Notes under the pieces: model-generated
What the model saw: only the letters and a program-made list of their open reading frames with translations
Told to the model about the DNA's origin: nothing
Database searches by the model: none
Shown: in pieces, positions 6,108 to 11,874 of the stretch
Layout of the letters: each line of letters begins with the position of its first letter
How positions within the stretch are numbered: the first letter of the stretch is position 1
Origin: an uncultured Eubacteriales bacterium
Lineage (GTDB): Bacteria > Bacillota > Clostridia > Oscillospirales > Oscillospiraceae
Assembly (NCBI GenBank): GCA_900554275.1
Contig: USGS01000054.1
Location: 1 to 11,874, forward strand
Direction: 5' to 3'
DNA length: 11,874 bases
Position numbers and translations under genes: made by a program

Positions 6108-7028
6108 TCAGACGTCCTTGGGATCATACGCAGCACCCCAGGTCTTGGGCACACGGGAGCGCTTGACCATGATGGCCAGGGCGATGACGGTGACCACATA
6201 GGGGAACATCTGCAGGAACTGATAGGGGAAGTTGGACAGTGTTTGGATACGGATCTGGGCCGCATCGGCAGCGCCGAAGGCCAGGCAGACCAGAGAAGTG
6301 CGGATGGGATCCCAGCCGCCGACCACGCAGGCCGCCATAACGATGAAGCCGCGGCCATTGGCCATGCCGCCGGCGGAGAAGTAACCGACCTCGGCCAGCG
6401 TCAGTGCGCAGCCGCCCAGGGCAGCGAAGATGCCGCTGAGGATCACGGTCTGATACTTGATCTTGATAACGTCCAAACCGGCAGTAGCGGCAGCCTTGGG
6501 GTTATCACCCACGGCGCGGACATTCAGACCCCAACGGGTCTTGTACATGAAGTACGCGGCAAATATGGGCAGGACAAACGCGATCCAGGTGCTGATGGGC
6601 TGGCAGAACAGGATCTTGCCGATCACCGGGATATTCTGCATGAATTCCGGGAAAATGATGGGGAAAGTCTCGCAGCGGTTGGTGCGTGTCTCTGACATCA
6701 TGGAAAACAGCATATCTGTCGCACCCAGGCACAGCATATTGATCATCAGACCGGTGACCACCTGGTTCGTGCGGCGGGAGACTGTAAGATAGGAGACGAC
6801 CAGACCCATGAGCGCACCGACGATGATGGTGATCAGAACGGCCAGGACCAGGCTCTTGAGGTAATACGCACCGGCAACACCGGCCAGGGCACCGACCAGC
6901 ATAATGCCCTCGACACCCATATTGATCACGCCGCTGCGCTCGGCGAACACTTCACCCACAGCGACCAGCAGCAGAGGCGCTGCATAACGCAGGGCAGCTT
7001 GAAGCCAATCAACAAGAATAGTACCCAT
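6108..7028 (-). CDS. ABC transporter permease, BPD_transp_2 family (NupQ/YufQ-like)
   Basis: A 306-residue inner-membrane permease (PF02653), the second of a heteromeric pair. It shows the conserved N-terminal VFAERSGVINMGVEGIMLVG (residues 27-46), typical of the nucleoside-type sub-family. The coupling-loop region GLNVRAVGDNPKAAATAGLD (about 177-196) should contact the ATPase. Several hydrophobic segments follow, including FGAADAAQIRIQ and the late helix YVVTVIALAIMV. Length agrees with YufQ-type subunits. Its ATG shares one base with the TAA stop of the first permease gene (TAATG), and an AAAGGAGG precedes it, so it is translationally coupled. It forms the channel with the 7028-8170 product; specificity is set mainly by the binding protein. 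Confidence 0.92.
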   Translation of the reverse strand: MGTILVDWLQAALRYAAPLLLVAVGEVFAERSGVINMGVEGIMLVGALAGVAGAYYLKSLVLAVLITIIVGALMGLVVSYLTVSRRTNQVVTGLMINMLCLGATDMLFSMMSETRTNRCETFPIIFPEFMQNIPVIGKILFCQPISTWIAFVLPIFAAYFMYKTRWGLNVRAVGDNPKAAATAGLDVIKIKYQTVILSGIFAALGGCALTLAEVGYFSAGGMANGRGFIVMAACVVGGWDPIRTSLVCLAFGAADAAQIRIQTLSNFPYQFLQMFPYVVTVIALAIMVKRSRVPKTWGAAYDPKDV

Positions 7029-8170
7029 TACTGTTCCTCCTTTGTTTCGGTTTCAATCGCTGCGGCGGGCTCTTCACCGGCATCGTCCTTGTCCGTGTCA
7101 ACGATCTTCTTCATTCTGCGGGCGTCCGCAACGCCTACGCCGATAACGAACAGCATACACAGCGCAATGATGATGGAGTTCATGGAGGAGGAAACGCCTG
7201 TTTCAATGGACATGGTCGCACCGCCGGCCTTCAAAATGGCGAAGAACAGTGCGGAGATGATCACGCCCAGGGGGTTGCCGCCGGCCAGCAGGGCCACGGC
7301 TACGCTCTCGTAGCCGACGCCGGTAACGAACTCCATGTATACGCGGTGCTTCAGGCCCAGGACCTCAATAGCGCCGGACAGACCGCCGATCACAGCGCCG
7401 ATGATGATGACGATCATGATCTGACGCTTGGCATTCACGCCGGAATACTGGGCGGCAAAGGGGTTGGAGCCCAGCATCTTGGTGCGGAAGCCGAAGGAGG
7501 TGTAGTTCAGCAGGAAGTGGAACAGCAGGCACAGCACGATGCCGATAAACGGACCGGGGTGCAGGCTGGAGCCGCGCAGCAGGATGGGCAGGGATGTGGT
7601 CTCTGCAAAGGATTTGGACATGGGATAGAACGCGCTGGTGTCCGCCACATGGGCAAAGCTGGAGACCACCCAGTTGGTCAGATAGATGGCGATATAGTTC
7701 ATCATGATGGTGCAGGTGACCTCGTTGACGTTCATATACGCCTTCAGGAAACCGGGGATGGCACCCCACACACCTGCGAAGAACATGGCAGCCAGCATAC
7801 ACAGAAGGATGTGTACGATAGGGGACAGACCCAGATCCATGACGCCGAACATGGCAGCGCCGATAGCGCCCAGGTACATATAGCCCTCGATACCGGTGTT
7901 CCACACGCCGGCCTTGATGCCCAGCGCCACACCGATGCCGCCCAGCAGCAGCGGGGAGGAACGTACCAGCACGTTACTGATAGCGTACTTGCTGCCGAAA
8001 GCACCCTTGATCAGAGCGCCATACGCCGTGAAGGGGTTGACACCGGAGATGGCGATCAGAATGCCGCTGGCCACCAGACCCAACGCAATGCCGATGAGGG
8101 TGCGGTAGAGCGATACGACCATGTCGCCGAGAAGCGGAATACGAATGGTTTTTCCCTTTTTCATATTCAT
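7028..8170 (-). CDS. ABC transporter permease, BPD_transp_2 family (NupP/YufP-like)
   Basis: A 380-residue inner-membrane permease (PF02653), the larger partner of the pair. It begins with a short basic segment (MNMKKGKTIRIPLLG), then a membrane helix, and shows the family signatures GIGVALGIKAGVWNTGIEGY (about 78-97) and a coupling loop around FRTKMLGSNPFAAQYSGVN (about 232-250). About eight to ten hydrophobic helices are apparent. The C-terminus ends in an unusually charged cytoplasmic tail (about 350-380, rich in Asp, Glu and Lys). Its ATG overlaps the ATPase stop in ATGA, with GAGGTG upstream, so the two are coupled. A second in-frame ATG two codons in is a less likely start. Confidence 0.92.
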   Translation of the reverse strand: MNMKKGKTIRIPLLGDMVVSLYRTLIGIALGLVASGILIAISGVNPFTAYGALIKGAFGSKYAISNVLVRSSPLLLGGIGVALGIKAGVWNTGIEGYMYLGAIGAAMFGVMDLGLSPIVHILLCMLAAMFFAGVWGAIPGFLKAYMNVNEVTCTIMMNYIAIYLTNWVVSSFAHVADTSAFYPMSKSFAETTSLPILLRGSSLHPGPFIGIVLCLLFHFLLNYTSFGFRTKMLGSNPFAAQYSGVNAKRQIMIVIIIGAVIGGLSGAIEVLGLKHRVYMEFVTGVGYESVAVALLAGGNPLGVIISALFFAILKAGGATMSIETGVSSSMNSIIIALCMLFVIGVGVADARRMKKIVDTDKDDAGEEPAAAIETETKEEQ

Positions 8171-9687
8171 TCTTTCACCTCAACATTCTGACCCAGCATC
8201 ATCTGACCGATCACATTCTGGTCCGCGGTTTCGCCGTCCAGATCGCCCATAATCTGACCGCTGTAAAGCACGATGATACGATCGCTGAGCGCCATGACCT
8301 CCTGCAGCTCGGCGCTGATGAACAGCACAGCTGCGCCGCGGTTGCGTTCCTTGAGAAGAATGTCGTGGACGTTGACCACTGCGCCCAGGTCCAGACCGCG
8401 GGTGGGGTGCGCCGCGATGTCGAGAACGGGCTCGGGGTCCAGCTCGCGGGCGATGACCACCTTCTGCTGGTTGCCGCCGGAGAGGTTGCGCACGCGGACA
8501 TCCTCGTTGGGCGTCTTGACGTTGTATTTTTTGATAAGCTCGCGGGCGCTGGACTTGATATTCTTGTAGTTCAGAACACCGTTCTTGGCAAAGGGCTCGT
8601 TGGTATAGTCCTTGATGATCATGTTGTCAGCGATGCTGAAATCCATCACCAGACCGGTCTTCTGACGGTCCTCCGGGATAAAGCCCACGAAAGAGGGGTC
8701 GGCGATGACCTTGGTCACGAGCTTGTCCTTAATGGTGACGGTACCGGAGGTGGGCTTGCGAAGGCCCACGATGCACTCCGCCAGCTCCCGCTGTCCGTTG
8801 CCGTCCACGCCGGCCACACCGACGATCTCACCGGAATGAACGGTGAGGTTGAAGTTCTTCAGCGCCTGGATGCCGCGGTCGTCGTTGGCATTGACATCCT
8901 TCATCACCAGAACGGGCTCTTTCTTTTCGAGAACAGGGCGCGCCTTGCGCTCAATGGTGACGGGGCGGCCCACCATCATCTCAGCCAGGGTCACCTGGGT
9001 GGCATCCTTGGTGTCCACCGTGCCGATGTAGTTGCCGTCACGCAGAACGGTAACGCGATCCGTGATCTCGATCACCTCGCGCAGCTTGTGGCTGATGAAA
9101 ATGACCGCACGCCCGGACTCGGTGATCTTGTGGATCGCCTTGCAGAGCTGGTCACTCTCGGACGGAGTAAGGACGGCGGTAGGCTCGTCCAGGATCAGCA
9201 GCTTGCAGTCGCGGTAGAGAGCCTTGAGGATCTCGACCCACTGCTGCTTACCAACGGGCAGTCTCCAGACCACCTCATCGGGATCAACATACAGCTCATA
9301 CTCCTCGCAGAGCTCCAGCAGCCGCTTCTTAGCGGACTCAAGGTCCAGTCGCTGTTTATCATCTTTAATACCGAGAATTACATTCTCGATAACAGAAAGC
9401 GTATCCACCAGTTTAAAGTGCTGGTGCACCATGCCAATACCGTTTTTAATGGCTTCCAGAGGGGAAGTGATATGTACTTCCTTGCCATCCAAAAAGACTT
9501 TGCCTGTGGTAGGCTCATACAGACCGTAAAGGACGTTCATCAACGTCGTCTTGCCTGCGCCGTTCTCTCCGAGAAGGCCCAGGACTTCGCCTTTTTTGCA
9601 ATCGATGCTCACGTGATTGTTGGCAAGAACACCGGGAAATTCCACGGTTATATCTTGCATTTGCAGGGCGTAATTGGAATTGTCCAA
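8167..9687 (-). CDS. ABC transporter ATP-binding protein with two ABC domains (NupO/YufO-like)
   Basis: A 506-residue tandem ATPase (two PF00005 domains) powering the two permeases. Domain 1: Walker A GENGAGKT (40-47), signature LPVGKQQ (143-149), Walker B LLILDEPT (163-170), switch His in ISHK. Domain 2: degenerate P-loop GVDGNGQR (293-300, no GKT), canonical signature LSGGNQQ (402-408), and a Walker B-like LDIAAHPTRG lacking the catalytic Glu. This asymmetry is normal for the sugar/nucleoside-type tandem ATPases. The frame stays open 24 codons upstream to 9759, but that extension runs through a hairpin. The TTG at 9687 is preferred because GGGAGG lies 7 nt ahead of it, the protein then starts MDNSNYALQM just before the first strand, and the length matches YufO-type ATPases. 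Confidence 0.92.
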   Translation of the reverse strand: MDNSNYALQMQDITVEFPGVLANNHVSIDCKKGEVLGLLGENGAGKTTLMNVLYGLYEPTTGKVFLDGKEVHITSPLEAIKNGIGMVHQHFKLVDTLSVIENVILGIKDDKQRLDLESAKKRLLELCEEYELYVDPDEVVWRLPVGKQQWVEILKALYRDCKLLILDEPTAVLTPSESDQLCKAIHKITESGRAVIFISHKLREVIEITDRVTVLRDGNYIGTVDTKDATQVTLAEMMVGRPVTIERKARPVLEKKEPVLVMKDVNANDDRGIQALKNFNLTVHSGEIVGVAGVDGNGQRELAECIVGLRKPTSGTVTIKDKLVTKVIADPSFVGFIPEDRQKTGLVMDFSIADNMIIKDYTNEPFAKNGVLNYKNIKSSARELIKKYNVKTPNEDVRVRNLSGGNQQKVVIARELDPEPVLDIAAHPTRGLDLGAVVNVHDILLKERNRGAAVLFISAELQEVMALSDRIIVLYSGQIMGDLDGETADQNVIGQMMLGQNVEVKE

Positions 9688-9694
9688 AGGAATA

Positions 9695-9700
9695 CCTCCC
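9695..9700 (-). promoter_or_regulatory. ribosome binding site that fixes the TTG start of the ATPase
   Basis: GGGAGG (minus strand, within GAGGGAGGT) ends 7 nt before the TTG at 9687. No comparable site precedes the upstream possible start at 9759, whose first codons lie in the hairpin. Confidence 0.7.
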
Positions 9701-9714
9701 TCAGCGATATTAAG

Positions 9715-9761
9715 GAATGTCCGTAAGGATTCATAGAATCCTATGATCCTTACGGACATTC
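9715..9761. other. long hairpin between binding-protein and ATPase genes
   Basis: A 15-bp perfect outer stem (9715-9729 with 9747-9761) is continued, after a single-base bulge at 9730, by a 6-bp inner stem TCATAG/CTATGA around a 4-nt loop (9737-9740). It lies 32 nt after the binding-protein stop on the coding strand and ends 14 nt before the ATPase ribosome site. The coding-strand 3' flank (CTTAATATCG) lacks a T-run, so it is more likely a partial terminator or mRNA 3'-end stabiliser than a full stop. On the plus strand TTTT follows. Confidence 0.7.
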
Positions 9762-9793
9762 TTTTATGAATTTCTTAAACGATCAAAATACGA

Positions 9794-10780
9794 TCAGAAG
9801 GTGATGCTGCCGTTAGCCAGACCATTGATGGCGGCATCATAAGCAGCCTGCTGCTCCTCAGTCAGAGTGGTGTTGATGACAGCCTTGACGCCGCCGTCAG
9901 CCACACCGATGACGTGAGCCTGACCATCGCAGATGTCACCCAGAGCCTCGGCATAGCCCAGAGCATCCCAAGCGAACACGGCGGAAGCGGCGGTGACATC
10001 AGGAGCACTGTAGTCAACAGCGTAGTCAGCCACAGTACCGACGACCACGACGCCCTCAGAGTCCTGAGCAGCGGCAGCCACACCGGCGCCGGCAGCATCC
10101 AGGCAGGGGATCAGAACGTCACAGCCGGAGGAGATAGCGGACAGAGCGCACTCGCGGGCCTTAACGGTATCAGCCCAGTCGCCGGTCAGGACCTCAACGA
10201 CCTCGATGTCGGGGTTGATCTGCTGCAGACCGGCAACGATGCCTCTGTACATAGCACGGTGAGTCTCATAGTACTCGCCCAGAATGAAAGCGACCTTGTT
10301 GCTCTTGGTATACATGGCAGCCAGAACGCCAGCCACGAAACCAGCGTGACCGTAGTCGATGGTAGCAGCGGTCATGTTGGGCAGACCATAGGTATCCGTA
10401 CCGACGGAGAACACGAACTTGGTGTCGGGGAACTCCTTGGCAACGGTGGCCACGGCATCGCCGAACTGGCCGCCCTGGCCGATGACGATCTCATAGCCGG
10501 CCTGAGCAAACTGACGCAGAACCTCGACCTGCTCATCCTGAGCAACGTTCTCCTTGTAGGCAGTCTTAATGCCCTTTTCCTGAGCGGCCTTCATCATACC
10601 CTCATAGGTGAACTGATTGAAAGCCTTGTCGGTCACCAGACCGGGCAGAACCATGGCCACGCTGCCGGCCATATCGTTGGTGCTGTTGTCGTCCTTCTTG
10701 GAGTCATCGTCCTTCTTGCCGCAGGCCACCAAGCTCAGAGCCATGACCAACGCAAGAAGCAGTGCCAGAAACTTTTTCAT
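9794..10780 (-). CDS. BMP-family substrate-binding lipoprotein of the ABC transporter
   Basis: A 328-residue lipoprotein of the BMP/PnrA family (PF02608), which binds nucleosides or related compounds outside the membrane and delivers them to the permeases. MKKFLALLLALVMALSLVAC gives a signal peptide and lipobox LVAC with lipidated Cys20, followed by a Lys/Asp-rich linker (21-38). LVTDKAFNQ (48-56) corresponds to the family's N-terminal ligand loop, GQGGQFGDA (101-109) and FVAGVLAAM (148-156) are core motifs, and VADGGVK near the C-terminus is the usual last ligand strand. The frame extends to an ATG at 10828, but that has no ribosome site and precedes the signal peptide; the ATG at 10780 has AGGA about 9 nt upstream. 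First gene of the operon, about 70 nt downstream of the predicted transcript start. Ligand identity is uncertain: the downstream enzymes suggest a cyclic ureide rather than a nucleoside. Confidence 0.92.
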   Translation of the reverse strand: MKKFLALLLALVMALSLVACGKKDDDSKKDDNSTNDMAGSVAMVLPGLVTDKAFNQFTYEGMMKAAQEKGIKTAYKENVAQDEQVEVLRQFAQAGYEIVIGQGGQFGDAVATVAKEFPDTKFVFSVGTDTYGLPNMTAATIDYGHAGFVAGVLAAMYTKSNKVAFILGEYYETHRAMYRGIVAGLQQINPDIEVVEVLTGDWADTVKARECALSAISSGCDVLIPCLDAAGAGVAAAAQDSEGVVVVGTVADYAVDYSAPDVTAASAVFAWDALGYAEALGDICDGQAHVIGVADGGVKAVINTTLTEEQQAAYDAAINGLANGSITF

Positions 10781-10857
10781 GTGTGTTTTCCTGCTTTGAA
10801 TTTGTGCGAGGTATACGGTCTTGTTCATATAGCCATATCCAGCTGCACCATAGCGAC

Positions 10858-10886
10858 ATTATACCGACTGATTTCGACAATTTCAA
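10858..10886 (-). promoter_or_regulatory. sigma-A promoter of the transporter/hydantoinase operon
   Basis: On the minus strand TTGAAA (10881-10886) and a perfect TATAAT (10858-10863) are separated by exactly 17 nt. An A/T tract lies upstream (10907-10920), suggestive of an UP element. The predicted start is near 10851, giving a leader of about 70 nt before the lipoprotein ATG. I see no purine riboswitch or other known aptamer in that leader. Confidence 0.8.
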
Positions 10887-10957
10887 GATACAGAGTCACG
10901 AAATATCTAAAAAAAATTTTGCGATTTACACAAAAATTATGTTTGGCCATTATTATT

Positions 10958-10979
10958 TGTACTGTCAGCAATCAGTACA
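10958..10979. repeat. inverted repeat TGTACTG-N8-CAGTACA, possible operator
   Basis: Perfect 7-bp arms (10958-10964 and 10973-10979) lie about 70-90 bp upstream of the operon's -35 box, in the intergenic region after the amidotransferase gene. A further CAGTACA occurs at 11034-11040, over the amidotransferase stop. This could be an activator or repressor site, or a small hairpin. No regulator gene is in the window to link it to. Confidence 0.35.
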
Positions 10980-10985
10980 TGTGAT

Positions 10986-11029
10986 ATAACGGCCTTCGCG
11001 GCAGCGAAAATGCGGGCCGCCGGTGTTAT
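10986..11029 (-). terminator. imperfect hairpin after the glutamine amidotransferase gene
   Basis: Just past the amidotransferase stop, the minus strand can fold as ATAAC/GTTAT outside, GGCC/GGCC in the middle and TTCGC/GCGAA around a 4-nt loop, with asymmetric bulges. No T-run follows on the coding strand. It may be a weak terminator separating the amidotransferase transcript from the operon downstream. The rest of the 252-bp gap (10781-11032) holds the operon promoter, the inverted repeat and an AT-rich stretch; no gene is seen in it. Confidence 0.35.
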
Positions 11030-11032
11030 CCG

Positions 11033-11683
11033 TCAGTACAGCCGCAGAAAGTTTTCCAGTAACTGGATGCCATCACGATGATACCCGTCAGTCAATTCCG
11101 GATGAAACTGCGTGCCGAACAGGGGACGGGATGCGTGAGCGATCATCTGGCCGCGGCACAGGTCCGAGCTGAGCAGCAGGGAAAAGCCCTCCGGCACGTG
11201 GTCTATTTCGCACCGGTGCAGCTCCAGACAGTGCAGCGGCTCTGCGACGCCCTCCAGCAGGGGATGGGCTGTCTGCCGGTACAGCGGCTTGAAGCCGAAT
11301 TCGCCCTCCCCGGGAAGTCTCCGGATGCCCACGCCGAAGGCGGCGCAGATCAGCTGCAGGCCGAGACAGATGCCGAAGGTGGGAACGTCCGCCGTGCGAA
11401 GCCAGGAGATGACTCCCTCGTACTCGCGCAGCACCGTGTCATAGGGCAGCGCCCTGTCTGTGAAAATGCCGGACAGAAGGACTGCGTCCGGGGCAAGCCG
11501 GCCGACCTCACCGATCTGCTTGTGATAGAGGACGACCACCTCGTATGCCCCCAGACTCCTCACGACACTCTGCAGGTTGGGAATGTTGCACAGCCCCTGG
11601 GGCAATCCATAGCGCACCGCATCGGTGATCAGACCGGGACTTTCGGCGCTCTCCTCGTTGGACAGGATCAGAACTCTTTTCAT
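11033..11683 (-). CDS. stand-alone class I glutamine amidotransferase domain protein
   Basis: A 216-residue single-domain type 1 GATase (PF00117), expected to release ammonia from glutamine or cleave a related gamma-glutamyl bond. The triad is present: nucleophile Cys106 in the elbow FGICLGLQL, His194 and Glu196 in GTQFHPEL. The oxyanion strand SGIF (71-74) and the GEGEFGF stretch (125-131) are also in place. It resembles the amidotransferase half of GMP- or anthranilate-type synthases, but no acceptor domain or partner gene is visible. The ATG at 11683 has AAGGAGT about 7-8 nt upstream. It lies upstream of the transporter operon on the same strand but is separated by 252 bp with an independent promoter, so co-function with that operon is possible, not shown. 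Confidence 0.85.
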   Translation of the reverse strand: MKRVLILSNEESAESPGLITDAVRYGLPQGLCNIPNLQSVVRSLGAYEVVVLYHKQIGEVGRLAPDAVLLSGIFTDRALPYDTVLREYEGVISWLRTADVPTFGICLGLQLICAAFGVGIRRLPGEGEFGFKPLYRQTAHPLLEGVAEPLHCLELHRCEIDHVPEGFSLLLSSDLCRGQMIAHASRPLFGTQFHPELTDGYHRDGIQLLENFLRLY

Positions 11684-11730
11684 GAGCGGTACTCCTTACA
11701 ATATACCATCGATTGACAAGAGCAAATACG

Positions 11731-11838
11731 GTTTTGACGGGCAGAAATGCGCCCATACTGCGTCAAGCCCCTTGGCAATACGGCAAGTATTACCTGTGGG
11801 TCTTTTCTTGTCTGGACACATTTCTGCTCCGACAAAAC
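11731..11838. repeat. 108-bp inverted-repeat element upstream of the amidotransferase (MITE-like or structured leader)
   Basis: Left arm GTTTTGACGGGCAGAAATG (11731-11749) is matched on the opposite strand by GTTTTGTCGGAGCAGAAATG (11838-11819), with one mismatch and one extra base. Inside lie smaller inverted repeats: GGGC/GCCC (11739-11742, 11751-11754), TTGACG/CGTCAA (11734-11739, 11761-11766) and GGCAATAC/GTATTACC (11774-11781, 11787-11794, one mismatch). No coding frame is convincing. It could be a miniature inverted-repeat element or a folded 5' leader RNA of the amidotransferase. The rest of 11684-11874 shows only a weak TATATT at 11700-11705, too close to the ribosome site to be a clear promoter. 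Confidence 0.45.
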
Positions 11839-11874
11839 TGCTCGCACCTGCCAGCGATGTATTTTCGAGTGATT

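Noticed and set aside
8365..9726. 453-codon plus-strand open frame opposite the ABC ATPase
   Set aside because: Shadow of the ATPase; no family motifs and no start signals.
9688..9759. 24-residue N-terminal extension of the ATPase
   Set aside because: It runs through the intergenic hairpin and has no ribosome site, whereas the TTG at 9687 has a strong one and starts just before the conserved first strand.
10781..10828. 16-residue N-terminal extension of the binding lipoprotein
   Set aside because: It would bury the signal peptide, and the ATG at 10828 has no ribosome site.
10781..10851. Purine or other riboswitch in the leader of the transporter operon
   Set aside because: The leader is only about 70 nt and lacks the conserved loop sequences of the purine aptamer or a terminator/anti-terminator pair. 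Only weak short pairings are seen.
11700..11736. Promoter for the amidotransferase with TATATT as -10
   Set aside because: The predicted start would fall inside the ribosome binding site, and the -35 region is poor. The true promoter is probably further upstream or beyond the window.
1..11874. CRISPR array, tRNA, rRNA, transposase or phage genes
   Set aside because: No regularly spaced repeats, cloverleaf-like sequences, or transposase/phage motifs were seen on either strand.

Overview
The window looks like a chromosomal segment of a GC-rich, low-oxygen Gram-positive bacterium of the Clostridia, most plausibly a gut Oscillospiraceae-type organism. This is inferred from strong AGGAGG-type ribosome binding sites, a Gram-positive lipoprotein substrate-binding protein, a clostridial-type methionine gamma-lyase family protein next to an EamA-like transporter, and a nucleoside-type BMP transporter. 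No taxonomic search was run.

Left block (1-2301, minus strand): a three-gene unit reads from a promoter at 2329-2357 through an unrecognised acidic protein, a PLP-dependent methionine gamma-lyase family protein, and the N-terminus of an EamA/DMT-type membrane transporter cut by the window edge. Divergent from it, sharing a promoter region with abutting -35 boxes, is a two-gene plus-strand unit (2399-3665): a GIY-YIG nuclease-domain protein overlapping a tRNA-dihydrouridine synthase. That unit ends in a 20-bp perfect hairpin that also serves the convergent operon to its right.

Main block (3707-10780, minus strand): a six-gene operon starts at a near-consensus promoter (10858-10886). It encodes, in transcription order, a BMP-family lipoprotein, a tandem-domain ABC ATPase, two BPD_transp_2 permeases, an Asp/Glu/hydantoin racemase and a hydantoinase/dihydropyrimidinase. 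The transporter is of the type known for nucleoside import, but the two enzymes point to a cyclic ureide (a hydantoin, allantoin or dihydropyrimidine) being imported, racemised and ring-opened. No N-carbamoyl amino acid hydrolase is present between the promoter and terminator. Two 106-nt intergenic gaps, after the binding protein and before the hydantoinase, each hold a strong hairpin that could set unequal expression of the three operon segments. The hydantoinase carries an approximately 40-residue insertion ahead of its metal-bridging lysine.

Right end (11033-11874): a stand-alone class I glutamine amidotransferase without a visible partner, preceded by a 108-bp inverted-repeat element that may be a MITE-like repeat or a structured leader RNA. 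No tRNA, rRNA, CRISPR, transposase or phage gene was seen.
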